Shown here: positions 32,930-44,899 of the stretch, in pieces
How the letters are laid out: each line of letters starts with the position of its first letter
Position numbering within the stretch: position 1 is the stretch's first letter
Source of the DNA: Siphonodentalium dalli
Taxonomy: Eukaryota; Mollusca; Scaphopoda; Gadilida; Siphonodentaliidae
DNA: 64,000 bases
Assembly (NCBI GenBank): GCA_032622095.1
Contig: CP136066.1
Coordinates: forward strand, 46,844,911 to 46,908,910
Direction: 5' to 3'
The notes under the pieces: generated by a model
Told to the model about the DNA's origin: nothing
What the model saw: only the letters and a program-made list of their open reading frames with translations
Databases searched by the model: none
Program-made: the position numbers and the translations under genes

Positions 32930-34345
32930 ATTTTTTCGGGGGACAATAATAAACAAGTCCAATAACTCTGCTGAAAATATCCAGCTGGACCTTGTTTGCG
33001 AACTCGTTCTAGATACTGATCATGTGAACTCATACATGTATACTGACAATCTTTGAAATCCGTTGACATTTGTGGAAATGAGCCCTTTGATGCACTAAAA
33101 ATAATAATAAAAAGTCCAATAACTCTGCTGAAAATATCCGGCAGGCTGGACCTGGTTTCAACCGTTAGCGAACTCGTTCTAGATACTGGTCATGTGAACT
33201 CATGTCACAAAAATCATTGAAATCCGTTGACACATTTGTGCAAATGAGTATGGATGCCACGATTAATCATATAATCGATGAAACGTTGATAAAGCCGATA
33301 ATCGATTACCATTTCCGTCATCGATTAATCTCCGTTATTTATTTTGGACGTCGGAAAATGATGAGTATTTAATCTACAACCAAAGGTTTAACAACATTTG
33401 ATCATGCATCAGAGAGATTCTGACAACATGAGTATACTTAGATGTTACTAGTACAGGCTATCACTTATCGTATGGTGACTGCTGAATGAAATTCACTTAC
33501 TATCACAATTACTTAACTTGTTCTGAGTCCTGAAATTTCTGGGTGGGGGGGGGGGCACCTTTGTGATTGTTATCCACACTCTGGAAGATTGCTGAAAGTT
33601 ATAGTTTCTGTAACATTAGATTCCTTTTTTAGGAACTGCCGGCAGTCGTCATGCATTCCTATTTTGATATTGTTTGTATGTTTGGCTATTCATAACACTG
33701 AAATTAATGGCTACATGTATGTTCGTTCTAATAAACTCACAATTATTATAACCTTGACATCGTTGAGAAATGCGCTGGTATTTAATACATTGTACCCGTT
33801 ACCATTACCAGTGGTTTATGGTGCACATTATTAACGTAAAAATTACATCAGCCGAGTTTTTTTAAACCAACACACAGCCAATAGGCCATATTTACGGAAT
33901 ACTTCCACTGTTATTGATATTAGGTACGATTAATAGATTATTATCGATTATTGACGACCGACTATCAAAATCAATAATCGTGGCACCTCTAGAAATGAGC
34001 CCTGATGTCATCTATTTGCTATATGGTAAATTCGAAAAAAAACAAACAAAGTCCAGTAACTCCGGTAAAAATATCCGGCTGGACCTGGCTTGAAAATCAT
34101 TCTAGGTAATGGTTAGGTGAACTCATACCAAATATCTTTGAAATTCATTGAGATTAGTGGAAATGATCCCTGTGAGGTCTATTTGCTACTGTATTGGGTA
34201 AATTCGACAAACATAATAAACAAAGTACAGGTGAACTCATATACCACAAATCTTTGAAATCTCTTGACATTTGTTCAAGTTATGACTCTTACAGATTTGG
34301 TTAGGACGGACGGACAGACGGAGCCCATTCCTATATCCCCCGGAA
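32930..34345 (+). repeat. Diverged ~160-bp array with AGTCCAATAACTCTGCTGAA, split by an insertion
   Basis: AGTCCARTAACTC...AAATATCCRGCTGGACCT recurs at about 32957, 33113 and 34052, with CTTTGAAATYCRTTGACATT and GAAATGAGCCC blocks. The array is interrupted from about 33245 to 33990 by another element and ends in GGACGGACGGACAGACGGAG, then TATATCCCCCGGAAATTTTC, the kind of 3' tail seen on LINE-derived repeats. No reverse transcriptase sequence is present. Confidence 0.75.
33248..33992. mobile_element. TIR element ATGCCACGATTAATC / GATTATTGACG...CGTGGCA
   Basis: The left end GATGCCACGATTAATCATAT and the right end AATCAATAATCGTGGCACC are inverted. Subterminal ATAATCGATTA words repeat on both sides. 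It splits the surrounding array cleanly, resuming with GAAATGAGCCC. TGCMACGATTA-type ends are a widespread animal hAT-MITE style. The 81-codon frame at 33589 has no transposase features. Confidence 0.6.
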
Positions 34346-34900
34346 ATTTTCAAATTGGCGACATTGGCGGGAGATAAAAATTGTTGCGAAATGTAAATCG
34401 CCTGTATGGTAAACTTCAGTTTTCTATGGAAACACTTGGGTTTCCGTGCTATTGAGAAAAACGGTGTTAGGAATGTCGACAACACCAAAACAATATGCAA
34501 AGCAGACAAAAGTTGTAAACTGGTCCAATTTTCAGTCTGGAAAGTATCGTGATACGTATTGTATACATGTAGTTGCAAAAATCATAATGAATATCGAAAC
34601 GTGGGCATATCGTTGCAGCCCTACATGTATAGTGTAAATTAAAACTCACCTTTATCAACAAGTGTTGGTCTCAATGATATGATAAGCACAGCATCTTAGT
34701 AAATAACACTGAAAGAAAGGAAAAGCATTTATCAATAAAAGAAAGTGATTTTTTGGGTATTCCGAAGGTTTGCTATTCTGAATGTTTTCTATTTTCTTAT
34801 AATATATGGGTGTATTTGTTCAGAAATGTACATACAAATTTACATCCACCACCCCCCCCCCCCCCCCTTGCGATGCAATTAGCGCTATAATGACAACCAA
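34346..34900. other. Spacer with one GCAGCCCT terminus and a C15 run
   Basis: ATATCGTTGCAGCCCTACAT at about 34606 resembles one end of the GGGCTGCAACGAT family seen at 37227, without a visible partner. A C-tract lies at about 34852-34866. Confidence 0.4.
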
Positions 34901-34909
34901 TTTAATATA

Positions 34910-35290
34910 AAATAAAAGGCCATCCAGCCACAGTGTGCCCAGAAAAAGTAGCTTCATTTGGGGCCAATTTGGGGGCGTCAGCTTTTCTAAAAAAAATTAA
35001 CAAGGACCCTAAAATCCGATACTAAATTTCAGAACAATCCAACCAGTGCCCCCTGAAATGGTGGATAAACTATCATACAAAAATTTACAGGATTCTAAGT
35101 CGAAAAAGGGCCATAACTCTCGCGAAAATGGGTGGTGCAAACCCATATTTGAACTTGACCTGTACATGTACGGTATGCTTTTGATCTATTGACCGAAATG
35201 AAAGTTAAATATCATCATGAAACCATTTGCGGATGCACGGACGGACACTGGCTATTTTAATAGACTCCTGAAAAAAAAAATTGGGGGACA
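34910..35290 (+). repeat. GATTCTAAGTCGAAAAAGGG family, copy 1
   Basis: CAGAACAATCCAACCAGTG, TGAAATGGTGGATAA and GGGCCATAACTCTCGC occur in the same order at 44190-44525. It ends at GGACGGACACTGGCTATTTT and an A10 tract, consistent with a retroposed 3' tail. LINE or SINE origin is inference. Confidence 0.65.
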
Positions 35291-37051
35291 AAAAACATGT
35301 ATTGGTCGGGGGGGGGGGGGGGGGTCAGCTGTATATGAATTGCATACGTGCCAGAATTTTTTGTTCACACCCCCCCCTGTATTGGTAAGGAATGCTATAC
35401 AAAATCTATCCACTAACCGAATGGGCGCAGAATAAAACTTTCTCCATGTCCTCATGGAGAAAGTCAAGCCCCAACAAGCCAAGACTGCAAAATGCTATAA
35501 AAATTTAAAACATGAAATCGAAGCCTGGCCACTAGCGGAATTGAAATATAATGTGCTGGATAAAATATAGTCCCTAAATAGCATCGCTATTAATCTTTAA
35601 TATCGTTAAAAATTAAAAGACAAAAAAATTGCCACCTCGAATAGTAATAGATATAGAGTTAGTAATAGTATATGGGTGTCTAGCTCTGTTTGATTAGTTG
35701 GGTCCACCAGGGCAATTCCACGACGGAGAATGAAATTTGTGAAAAAATTAAATCTTGAATATTGACTAAGCAGTTTGAAAATCTGATAGTTATGGGATTC
35801 AAGTTATTGAAAACAGTTTTTCTCTCTCTCATATTCATCATTTTAGTGCTGAAAGCTTATGCCATTGTTAACCCACATGTGCTACTAATTTTTTTGCAAA
35901 AAGTGGCTTGTAAGTAATTGAGCAAATAGTAACAATTATTTAAGATTGGCCTGTAGTATTTAAGTATTTAAATAGGTCGATGCACGCTATACCACATCTT
36001 GGGTTTATATTTCTGTGACTGATGTCCGTTTGGGGAAAAATATTTATCAGAAATCTACATACTATATGTAATGTCAGTCACGAAAATACTACCTTTGTTG
36101 GTATAAAACAATATTGCATGACAATATAACAACCATATCTTAGAGACGCTCAATATACCTGAGCCTCAATGTCTGTGTTCAAAATAAGCACCATTCTATG
36201 TCTAAGTTGACCGCTAGCAAGAGTTGAAATATGTAATGTCAGTCACGCGTAATGTCTGTCACGTTTTGCAATTTGTTCCTATTCTGATAGATGACATAAA
36301 AATAGTGTAAGAAAACATACTAAATGTTTCAATTGGATTTGTAAACATATGTAGTTCCATATAAGTGCATCTACTACTAGTAATTTTGAATATTGTTCTC
36401 ATGATGTACATGTACCGGTATGTGAGCATTGAATGTACGGTATGTGTAGCGGTATTTAATATAATAAGAAATGTTTCAGAACATAGATGGCAAGTGAGTA
36501 AGTCAAACATGTCGTACATTATCTCCTGAGATGTGTTTTTGCGATTTTAACATATGAAGTTTCTGTTATGGTCAGTGCTGGGACGTTCTGGAAGTGGCCT
36601 TCACATGAAGACAAGCTTATATATCAACGGGAAGACATATGCAAGAAACTGAATGGCCCAGTTGTTGTTAATTCACGTCGGAATTTTGATTTCCCAGCAA
36701 ATAGTTAAATGCATGGTATAGATGATGACACAGTGCAGTTCTTTGTTCAATATTATTTAGTGCGAATGGATGTACTGTGATATTACAGAGCTCTGATTCT
36801 TAATTGGCAGTACTATATATTCAGTGATTGGTTTAATGTTCTTATCTCCAAATAAACAAACTGTCGTGATCATTGGTACACAATTGTGAATATAATTCAC
36901 CATTGGTCTATTCTAAAAAGAAGTATACAAAGTCTGAGCTGTTAACCGGTATATATTTGGTGTCAATAGGCAACCGTGTGTCTTTTAACGCCCCAATATC
37001 TATCACAGTAACTACATATACTAACTTCTTATCACTATAAGGATGTTTATT

Positions 37052-37159
37052 GAGAAACTTCTAACTTCTCCCTTCAAGCATTGATAAACTTAAATTAGCT
37101 ATGGATGTGGTGGAAAATATGCAACAAATTGTTTGACGTGTAAAGTTAGAAGTTTTTCA
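37052..37159. repeat. Small inverted repeat GAAACTTCTAACTT
   Basis: GAGAAACTTCTAACTT (37052) pairs with AAGTTAGAAGTTTTTC (37144) around a ~75-nt spacer. Confidence 0.55.
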
Positions 37160-37226
37160 ATCTAAACTTCCCTAATATTTCCAGTAAAATCCTGCTGTGT
37201 GCATGAAAAAAAAACTTCTACAAATG

Positions 37227-37651
37227 GGGCTGCAACGATTCATCATGATTTCAATGCATCGCAATTTAGTCAATACCTCACATCATAAATGTCTAAAGAG
37301 ATACATCACGATTTATGAAAGGCACACTTTTGAATAAAAACTCATCAAATGCTTTCTAACAACACTCAAGAATTCAGTTTCTCAACATTTATTTCCAAGA
37401 GTGACATCAATTTCATCAATGAGAAAGAGAAAGTTAGTAGGCAATTTACTCTTTCTAATTGCATGAATCAGATTGGTTACCATTTGGGCAATGAGCAACT
37501 TGATCCCTACAATGAGCCTGAACAAGGCTGAATTAATTCATAGATATACATGTAGTGACAACTAGCAATTGTGCATCGTGGTTCACACCCCATCGAAGCA
37601 TAAACATTGAGATGTGCATTGCAACGTGAACTTCCGCATTGTTACAGCCCT
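37227..37651. mobile_element. MITE with GGGCTGCAACGATTC / GCATTGTTACAGCCCT ends
   Basis: The termini are inverted (GGGGCTGCAACGATTC and, reversed, AGGGCTGTAACAATGC). The length is about 425 bp. AGGGCTGCAACGAT ends are common on animal hAT-type MITEs. The 60-codon frame inside is not a transposase. Confidence 0.6.
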
Positions 37652-39059
37652 AACTACCGGTACAAGTGGGCTGAGAATTATCAGCTAGGTTATATATTCA
37701 GAAATTCATGTTCCGAGGTATAATAAACAGTGTGCTCAAGACTTTTGTTGTGGTAATGACTTGTTCAACTTCTACGAGAAAGTCCCAGTATTATGTTATC
37801 ATATTTCTCGGGAGGCTGCCATACAATGACGATTCTTATCCATTTATTTATTTATCCAACTTGTATAAAAACAAAATATATCTCACTAAATACTGGTAAA
37901 CAAACTGTACATGTACCAGGGAAATTTCAACATATATTTGATGTGAAATATCCAACTGAAATGTCATATGCATGAAATATTTGTTGAAAATGTTTGCCAA
38001 AGTATAAGACAACTACGCAAATCACCTCCCATTTTCCCGGTCTCCGAACGCTATTGTCTGAAAAACTTGTGCAAAAGGTAATTGAGAATTTGTTCATACT
38101 GTAGGCTATAATGTTTTGCACAAATTTAATCAAATAATATCAGTCACAGACATTAGTTTTTTGAAATTCCAACTATAATAATTGAAAAAGGTGTTCATAT
38201 TAAATTATTTGAATGTAAAACAACTTAAATTTGAAATCCAGTTACGATGTATCTTGGATAATTTTGTGTAATGTCAGTCACGCTTACATTAGCCAATGTC
38301 ATGTTCATGTGTTGTATATGGTAATAAAATATATTAAATGCATTTAAACCCCATAAAATATGATTTTAGGGCACTAATTACTCATTTGGATCAGAAACTG
38401 TTGGAAATACTTGATATATTTCATAGCGTAATGTCAGTCACGCATAATTTGGACAACAAAAAATATTTTATTATAGTTCTAAGCTTAAATTTTGCTTTTA
38501 CATTATCTTGAAATATCTGCCATGAAAAATTAACAAAGAAAAACATTTGAGTTTCTGTAAATTTAAGACAAATTTAATTTGAAAACAAGTTGGCAATGTG
38601 CCTTGATATTTTCATGTAATGTCAGTCACGCTAACATTGAACGATGCCATTTTATCATCGCTTGACTAAATTCGGAATAATGCACATTTTGGGTGCACCC
38701 TGGCACAAGCCAACATCACACATAGAAATAAGATTATATATTTATAATTGTTGCTGGTATCACCACAATGAATCTGGAAAAAGTTCTTTGAATGTAATGT
38801 CAGTCACGTGGAATTGGTCAACTAATCGAGAGCGTCTACCGGTAGCTCTGTTAATATATTACATGTAGTTGGGTCCACGAACTATAAGGGGTGATGTGTG
38901 ATTTCTGAAAGTACATGTATTCAGGGCGAATGTACTGACTGCCAAATTTCGACATAAGGCTAAGTGACGCCGCTGGTTTGTTTATACATCATTACATGTA
39001 CATGTATATATTATAATTTATATAGCAACGAGCAAGTAACGGAAGTCAGTAGACAGTAC

Positions 39060-39125
39060 GCAGGGTTTCCGCCAGGCCGGCTGCGGGTCTGTCCCACGGA
39101 CCCATTCCCCCCGTTGTTTGTTGCA
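39060..39125 (+). mobile_element. Possible solitary TE terminus CAGGGTTTCCGCC
   Basis: GCAGGGTTTCCGCCAGGCCG, then GGGTCTGTCCC, has the CAGGGTTYCCGCC form common at animal hAT termini. No inverted partner was found within the window. Confidence 0.35.
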
Positions 39126-39536
39126 TGAAATCCCGCTCACACACAAATAAATGACGCTATTAAAAACTTTTTCAATCTTGTCTGTGTCGACAGGCTATAT
39201 ATCTAACTTATTTTTATTAATATTGACAAAATGAAATCGACACAGTCCATCTCCCGAAAAAAACAATAAGAAAGAGCGTGTCAAATAGCGACATTATTGA
39301 GAACACCATTCATTTGAGCCATCTTACATGCATGGAGGATAAACACGAACACATACCCCCCCTCCAATATGGAGATAATTTTCAAATTCAAGGTACGGTC
39401 AATAATAGTTTAGTTGTCCCCAAGCACAATAATCAACAACGCACATGTTCACATATGATTTCGAGGTAGGCATTGAAATTTGAACTGAAGAGACAGACAT
39501 AAATCCCATTACAAATTTAGCTCAATTTAGCTAAAT

Positions 39537-39627
39537 TTGTCAGGTCGGGCACAGGTGCCAAATGAGCTAAATAGCTCATTTGAAATGAGCTATTTAGCTC
39601 ATTTGGCACCTGTGCCCGACCTGACAA
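39537..39627. repeat. Perfect 91-bp palindrome, one-base loop
   Basis: The arm 39537-39581 (beginning TTGTCAGGTCGGGCACAGGT) is exactly the reverse complement of 39583-39627, with a single G at 39582 between them: 45 paired bases with no mismatch. AATTTAGCTCAATTTAGC just upstream echoes the TAGCTCATTT core. No family member was seen elsewhere in the window. Confidence 0.97.
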
Positions 39628-39639
39628 GTATATAATACT

Positions 39640-40280
39640 ATATTCGCATAGATGATAGAGTCTGATAGTGATAGACTGTCACTATGCGCATTACAATTTA
39701 CAGTGATTACTTATAATATTATTAATTAAATATTATTATTAATATAATAATAAAATAAATTCAACGCAACGTCAAATATATCATAATGAAAATATGCTGT
39801 GAAACTTGATGTCAGCCTCAAAATTCAATTTGGATTCGGAAATTAATATTCGCTGGGTCACTTTTCCTAATTTCGATGGCAGCATGAACACTGATGAATC
39901 AGCCATGATGTCGATGATGATGAAGCGATATTGATGATCTGCTCATAAGATAAGTCATATCCATTAGAAAATTGGTTCCAATCCATAGTTGCAATAATTA
40001 GAATTAAGATTGTGGTACCAGCCATCGCATATGATATACATTAGGCCACCAATTCAATCATTGTCTTGAAGTTGTAAAGACGAGTGACTCATGAGTCCAT
40101 CGTCAAAGTCAAAGACTCGGAGGTCAGTGATTCGAGTGAGTGAGTTGCGAAAGCGGGTGTACCGTGTTTCACTGTTCGTGGGAATACTGCGAAAACTTCG
40201 AATTATCTAATTTTTGGAAACTCATAATTACATAATTTGATAAGATTTTGCTGTAAAAGATACTCACAAACTTCGATTGG
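39640..40280. other. No recognised feature
   Basis: AT-rich spacer with a TAATATTATTATTAATATAA low-complexity patch near 39720. No gene. Confidence 0.35.
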
Positions 40281-40287
40281 AATAAAC

Positions 40288-40336
40288 AGATAGATAGATA
40301 GATAGTTGTTGTTGTTTGATAGATAGATAGATAGTT
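40288..40336. repeat. GATA microsatellite split by GTTGTTGTT
   Basis: CAGATAGATAGATAGATAG, then TTGTTGTTGTTTGATAGATA with two more units. Confidence 0.95.
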
Positions 40337-40469
40337 TGGCTCTGGGGGCCTCGTCGAACTCGAAGGAATTAGCCGACGAAACTACGTGACGTAACACGTC
40401 AACGCACGAGAGATTCCACTTATGGTCATAGCGTATGCCCATATATGGCGCATTCATTCATGAATTTTT

Positions 40470-40950
40470 ATTTTCTGTTCGGACCTTTTTATTTATGCGC
40501 AGTGATCTAAAATTCAAAATTTGAACCTTATTCGCTTGCTGTAAATAGAAATGCAGGATATGCAAAGAAATTACATCCATTGCCGATAATTATAAACATA
40601 TAATTATTTTGTTTTATGCAAATAGTGAATCTAATGACCCAAATACCTACAATACTGGTTACTACATTTTCCTATCCAATGTGACGAGCAGGTGCCGTTC
40701 GTTGATTCTGTTTTCTGTCTTATTTGTGCGTACTGATCTAAAATTCAAAATTTGAACCTCATTCGCTCATTGTAAATAGAAATGTAGAAAATGCAAATAA
40801 ATTACATCCATTTTAAATTATTATAATCATATAACTGTTTGGTCTTATGAAACTAGTGAATCTAATGACCCAAAAATACATAGATTACTGGAACTATATT
40901 TGCCTCCCACATGTTACGAGCCGGTACCTTTCGTTCGTTCCATTTTCTGC
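40470..40950. repeat. 231-bp tandem duplication
   Basis: GATCTAAAATTCAAAATTTG begins at 40504 and 40735. The shared blocks ATTACATCCATT, GTGAATCTAATGACCCAAA and GTTCGTTSRTTCYRTTTTCTG follow in both copies. Divergence of several percent indicates moderate age. Confidence 0.9.
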
Positions 40951-41561
40951 AATATTATTTATTCTGATTTAAAAATCGAGATAATAGGTTCGGTTTGTTG
41001 GCTTTTAACTTTGGGAATGTTCCATCAAACTTTTAGGAGAGAATACCGTTAGAAAATCGAAGTCAAACTCTAAATGTTAATTTGGATATAGAGAAATGGC
41101 TTTGGGGCCAAATATTTTTAATAATTTTATAAAAAATGTAAACAATTTTTTTTATGCAATTCTACGTTTTTTGTATAATGGTTTCGTTTTATTTACAATC
41201 GTAATTTTTTTGGCCTTTGAAGCATGGTATGCCTATATAATTGAGTATAATTGACATACGCCGAAAAAATATATTTATATTTGCAATTGTATTTGCACTT
41301 GGGCACTTGATCAATCACACTAATTGTCGCTGTAGCGAGGTGGAACTAATCGATACAAAATGGCGGCCGTCGCCAAAAATAATTTTGTGAACCCCGCTGA
41401 CCCTTCAGTTATGAATAAATTATCCTATTATAAGTAATTTGATCTATGTTTAGATTGGCCGAAAAAGTCGATTAGTATATCTCATATTCGCATACGTATA
41501 CCCTGGTCGCTTCGCTTCCGCGGCTTCGCCGCGGGAGAGCGGGCGCTATTAATCTATTAAT

Positions 41562-41909
41562 CTATATCTATATTTGCGAATGTCTGTCTGTCTGTCTGTC
41601 TGTGTTCTATAGATATTCACAGGGGACCATCTAGATGATACCAAAAGGGTATACTATGGGTAACTTTTAACGATAAAGAAAATGGTGGGGGTTAGAATTT
41701 TCTGAAGTGACGCCGTTGTTGTCAGGGGAAGAAAAGGGGGTGGGCAGAATTGTTTATGTCGCAAATTGCCACGAAACGTACACATAATCATCCCCATGAT
41801 ATGAAGAATCTAAATATGTCAAAAGTGGTGTCGTTCGAGCCAGGGATGCACGGAAAGGGAGTGGGGCACCAACATTGATAAAACTAATTTCAGCGCCGAT
41901 TTCCACCAA
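41562..41909 (+). repeat. Start of the dimeric A/B repeat element (left part)
   Basis: After a GC-rich hairpin (CCGCGGCTTCGCCGCGG, about 41518) the element opens TCTATATCTATATTTGCGAA, then a TCTG tract, a pattern seen at 5' ends of Helitron-like elements. It continues with AAATATGTCAAAAGTGGTGT and GCGCCGATTTCCACCAA, the A and B blocks seen at 56635-58880. It is interrupted after position 41909 by the inserted Helitron. Confidence 0.65.
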
Positions 41910-42119
41910 TCTCATATATATTTTGAAGACCTCTGTTTGTATGTATGTTTGTCTGTCTGTCATTGATACAAATCTACGATTCTCGACCGATCGGGACGAA
42001 ACTTGGTACGTGTGTGTAGTTTGACCAGGCGGTGGACGTTGTCGTATTGGCGAGCCCGTGCGGCGCCCGCTTCGCGCATGCGCAGACGAGATCTCGGAAA
42101 CGGGTGGAGCTCCCATATA

Positions 42120-42965
42120 AAAATGTACCTGGGTAAATCCACCCAGGTTTTTTGGGCCGAAACCCAGGTAAAAATCTATCTACCAAGACATCCACCAACC
42201 ATTAAGACCCCGCGAAACCTGGGTTTTACCATGATTTACCCACCTGAAACTGGATAAAAACCCTGGTATGGGTAAACCTGGGTGTAATTACCCAGGTGAC
42301 CACACCCAGGTGTACCCTACCTGGGTGTTTCCCACCCAGGTCTACCCTGGTGTTTCCTACATGGGTGTTTCCCCACCCAGGTGTACCATGGTGTTATTTA
42401 CCCAGGTGTACCCTGGTGTTTCCTACCTGGGTGCTTCCCATCCAGGTTACCTTGGTGTTATTCACCCAGGTGTACCCTGGTGTTTCCTACCTGGGTGTTT
42501 CCCACCCAGGTGTACCTTGGTGTTATTCACCCAGGTGTACCCTGGTGTTTCCTACCTGGGTGTTTCCCACCCAGGTGTACCTTGGTGTTATTCACCCAGG
42601 TGTACCCTGGTGTTTCCTACCTGGGTGTTCCCCACCCAGGTGTACCTTGATGTTTCCAACCCAGGTATACCTTGGTGTTTTTTTTACGCCGGTGTACCTT
42701 GGTGTTTTCTTACCCAGGTGGATTTCCCATTGAGATGCACCTGGGTTAGAAAACCCCAAGGTACACCCAGGTAAGGAAACACCAAGGTACACCTGGGCAG
42801 GAAAACACCAAGGTACACCTGGGTAAGAAAACACCAAGGTACACCTGGGTAAGAAAACACCAAGGTACACCTGGGTAAGAAAACACCAAGGTACACCTGG
42901 GTAGGAAACACCAAGGAACACCTGGGTGAATAACACCAAGGTACACCTGGGTGGGGATACCAAAG
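42120..42965. repeat. CCTGGGT foldback minisatellite (left subterminal array)
   Basis: To about 42735 units read ACCCAGGTGTACCYTGGTGT plus TTCCTACCTGGGTG (period about 60). From 42740 to 42960 the inverse occurs with period about 30 (AAACACCAAGGTACACCTGG). The array can therefore fold on itself. Long frames in several registers (VPWCFLPRCT-like peptides) are repeat by-products. Confidence 0.9.
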
Positions 42966-42969
42966 TGAA

Positions 42970-44185
42970 ATGATGAGGATGGCAATGAAGTAGATTTTGA
43001 TGGGATGCAGGGGTATTGTTATCAATGGAGTTGTTTTAGTATACTAGAACATTAAGGAAACTGATTGTGCAGCAATACAAGTTTATTCAAGGACAACAAA
43101 CTAACTAAAGATAAAATACATGTATAGAAACACATGTAATATATAAATATATAAACTCATTAAACTGCATGGGTTAAAACTTACTGACAACAAGAGTTGG
43201 GTTAAAATTTTGATTAAAAAACACTTGCAAAGTCCCTCTTCATACACGGATATGGTATGTTAGGCAAGTTACATGTACATGTAGTTGCAATGTATACTAG
43301 TACCGGTACATGACATACCGGTGGACACAAAAATCATTATTTTAGTTCCAATGTCATTTACCAGAATACATGTACATGTTGTACCTTGCAACTACATCTA
43401 CAGTGAGGTAGTTTTGTCTCATTTAAACTTTCTAAATGGGTTTCTCCCTTTGAATGACATAAACTAATGTGAGTATACACATGAGCTGTGGTGTGAAATA
43501 CACACCAAAAAATTATTTCTTAGTCTGAGGACATGTTTCCTGTCATTATCTTACTGCTTACAAATATAGATTTGTAATAATGTGCTGTAATGCTCCAGAA
43601 ATAGTCATATTTTGTCCTGGTTCATAAGAACATATTATTTCTTAGTGTTAGAAGGACATGTTGTCTGATATTATTTGACTCATAAACCCCCAAATGTACA
43701 TGTAAACAGAACATTCGGGAAAGAGACACACCATCTTTATCCTGTTTTATATCAGTACTAAGTAGCAATATTGATCAGATAGCAAAATATGCTATAAATA
43801 GATTTCAGATGGTAGAGATTAAACAATCACATTAATTGCACCAACTCGAAACAGTTAACATACCCTGTAGAATACAGACTATGATCAAGGAGGGTGTCAC
43901 ACACACCCCCACCCGCTTTGGTATGTGATATTCAAGCCATTTTCAGGTGGTATGCTATATACATGTACATACCCAATGTTATCTGGTACTAGGATTTCAC
44001 ACGGCAATATAACCGGCATTCACGATTCAGCAAAAAGGCTAGTATGCAGATATAATAGCAGAAAATTATACAAATTTTGAGTATTTTCCAGCTTAAACAG
44101 ACCCAAGTGATATATTTTTATCTAATTCAGTCTAATGGCTCTTGATATGTTGATGTTTTGGATACTATTTCAGCAAATGTGAGAA
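42970..44185. other. Unique-looking AT-rich DNA with ACATGTAC/ACCGGTAC words
   Basis: Several ACATGTACATGT and TACCGGTA words occur. An AATAAA on the minus strand at about 43083 could be a poly(A) signal, but no minus-strand coding exon was recognised upstream of it. Confidence 0.35.
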
Positions 44186-44189
44186 AAGG

Positions 44190-44530
44190 TGGCTTCTTTG
44201 GGGCATCAGCTTGTCTGAAAAATATATCAAGGTCCCCTAAATCCGATACTACATTTCAGAACAATCCAACCAGTGTCCCATGAAATGGTGGATAATAAAC
44301 TATCATACCAAATTTGATTCAGATTTGATCACACAAACTAAAATTATGATGCGGAAACCAGAAATTAACACGATTCTAAGTCGAAAAAGGGCCATAACTC
44401 TCGCAAAAATGAGCGGAGCACACCTATATTCGAACTTGACCTGTATTTTGGTCTGATAAACTTACATACCACATTTGGTTCAGATATGATCACACAAACT
44501 GAAGTTATCATCCGGAAACCTACAATTTTC
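44190..44530 (+). repeat. GATTCTAAGTCGAAAAAGGG family, copy 2
   Basis: It shares CAGAACAATCCAACCAGTG, TGAAATGGTGGATAA and GGGCCATAACTCTCGC with 34910-35290, and adds a duplicated GATCACACAAACT block (44328 and 44489). Confidence 0.65.
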
Positions 44531-44549
44531 AAAGTTTAAATGTCTATTA

Positions 44550-44873
44550 GGCGACACCAATTTTTAAGTCTGTTTTACGAACATGTGGGCTGATGTGGGG
44601 AGAAAAAAAGTAGATGCAGGAGGGGAAAAAAATAAAAATTAAAAAAATTGTCCCCCCCCCCCAATTTATATCAAGTAAATCTTGAAATTTTACATAAATT
44701 TTACAAAAATTGTGAAAAAAAAACTTTTCGAATGAAATTCTGAACCAAACAAGACATTTCTTGTCATGAAATACATGAAAATATGCAAACAAGTGAAAAA
44801 AAAATTTCATGAAATGGAAAAAAAGTTGTAGGAGGTGTTCGTAAACCGGACTTAAAAATTGGTGTCGCCTTAT
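44550..44873 (+). mobile_element. GGCGACACCAATTTTTAAGTC MITE (Harbinger-like), copy 1
   Basis: The left end is GGCGACACCAATTTTTAAGT and the right end its inverse. Both flanks are TTA (TATTA-GGCGACACC ... GGTGTCGCC-TTATG), a 3-bp TWA duplication as made by PIF/Harbinger elements. It has A- and C-rich low-complexity interior blocks and no transposase. The second copy is at 51838-52210. Confidence 0.7.
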
Positions 44874-44899
44874 GTGTATATAACTCATATAGCTAACTA

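Larger units (their letters stand above)
35690..38870. mobile_element. Region with recurring TAATGTCAGTCACG motif, possible 3.2-kb element
   Basis: TAATGTCAGTCACG occurs at about 36068, 36233, 38274, 38431, 38615 and 38794, with variants (TAATGTCTGTCACG at 36250; inverse forms at 36018 and 38137). The right-hand copies are 157-184 bp apart. The left edge GATTAGTTGGGTCCACC...CAATTCCACG is mirrored near the right edge by CACGTGGAATTGGTCAACTA. The centre contains a separate MITE at 37227. No transposase was recognised. Open frames inside are short and featureless. Confidence 0.5.

Noticed and set aside
42268-43025. Long overlapping frames (up to 168 codons) on both strands with VPWCFLP repeats
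   Set aside because: By-products of the CCTGGGT foldback array, open in several frames at once.
43075-43100. AATAAA on the minus strand as a gene 3' end
   Set aside because: No minus-strand coding exon was recognised in the following 10 kb. The hexamer is frequent by chance in AT-rich DNA.
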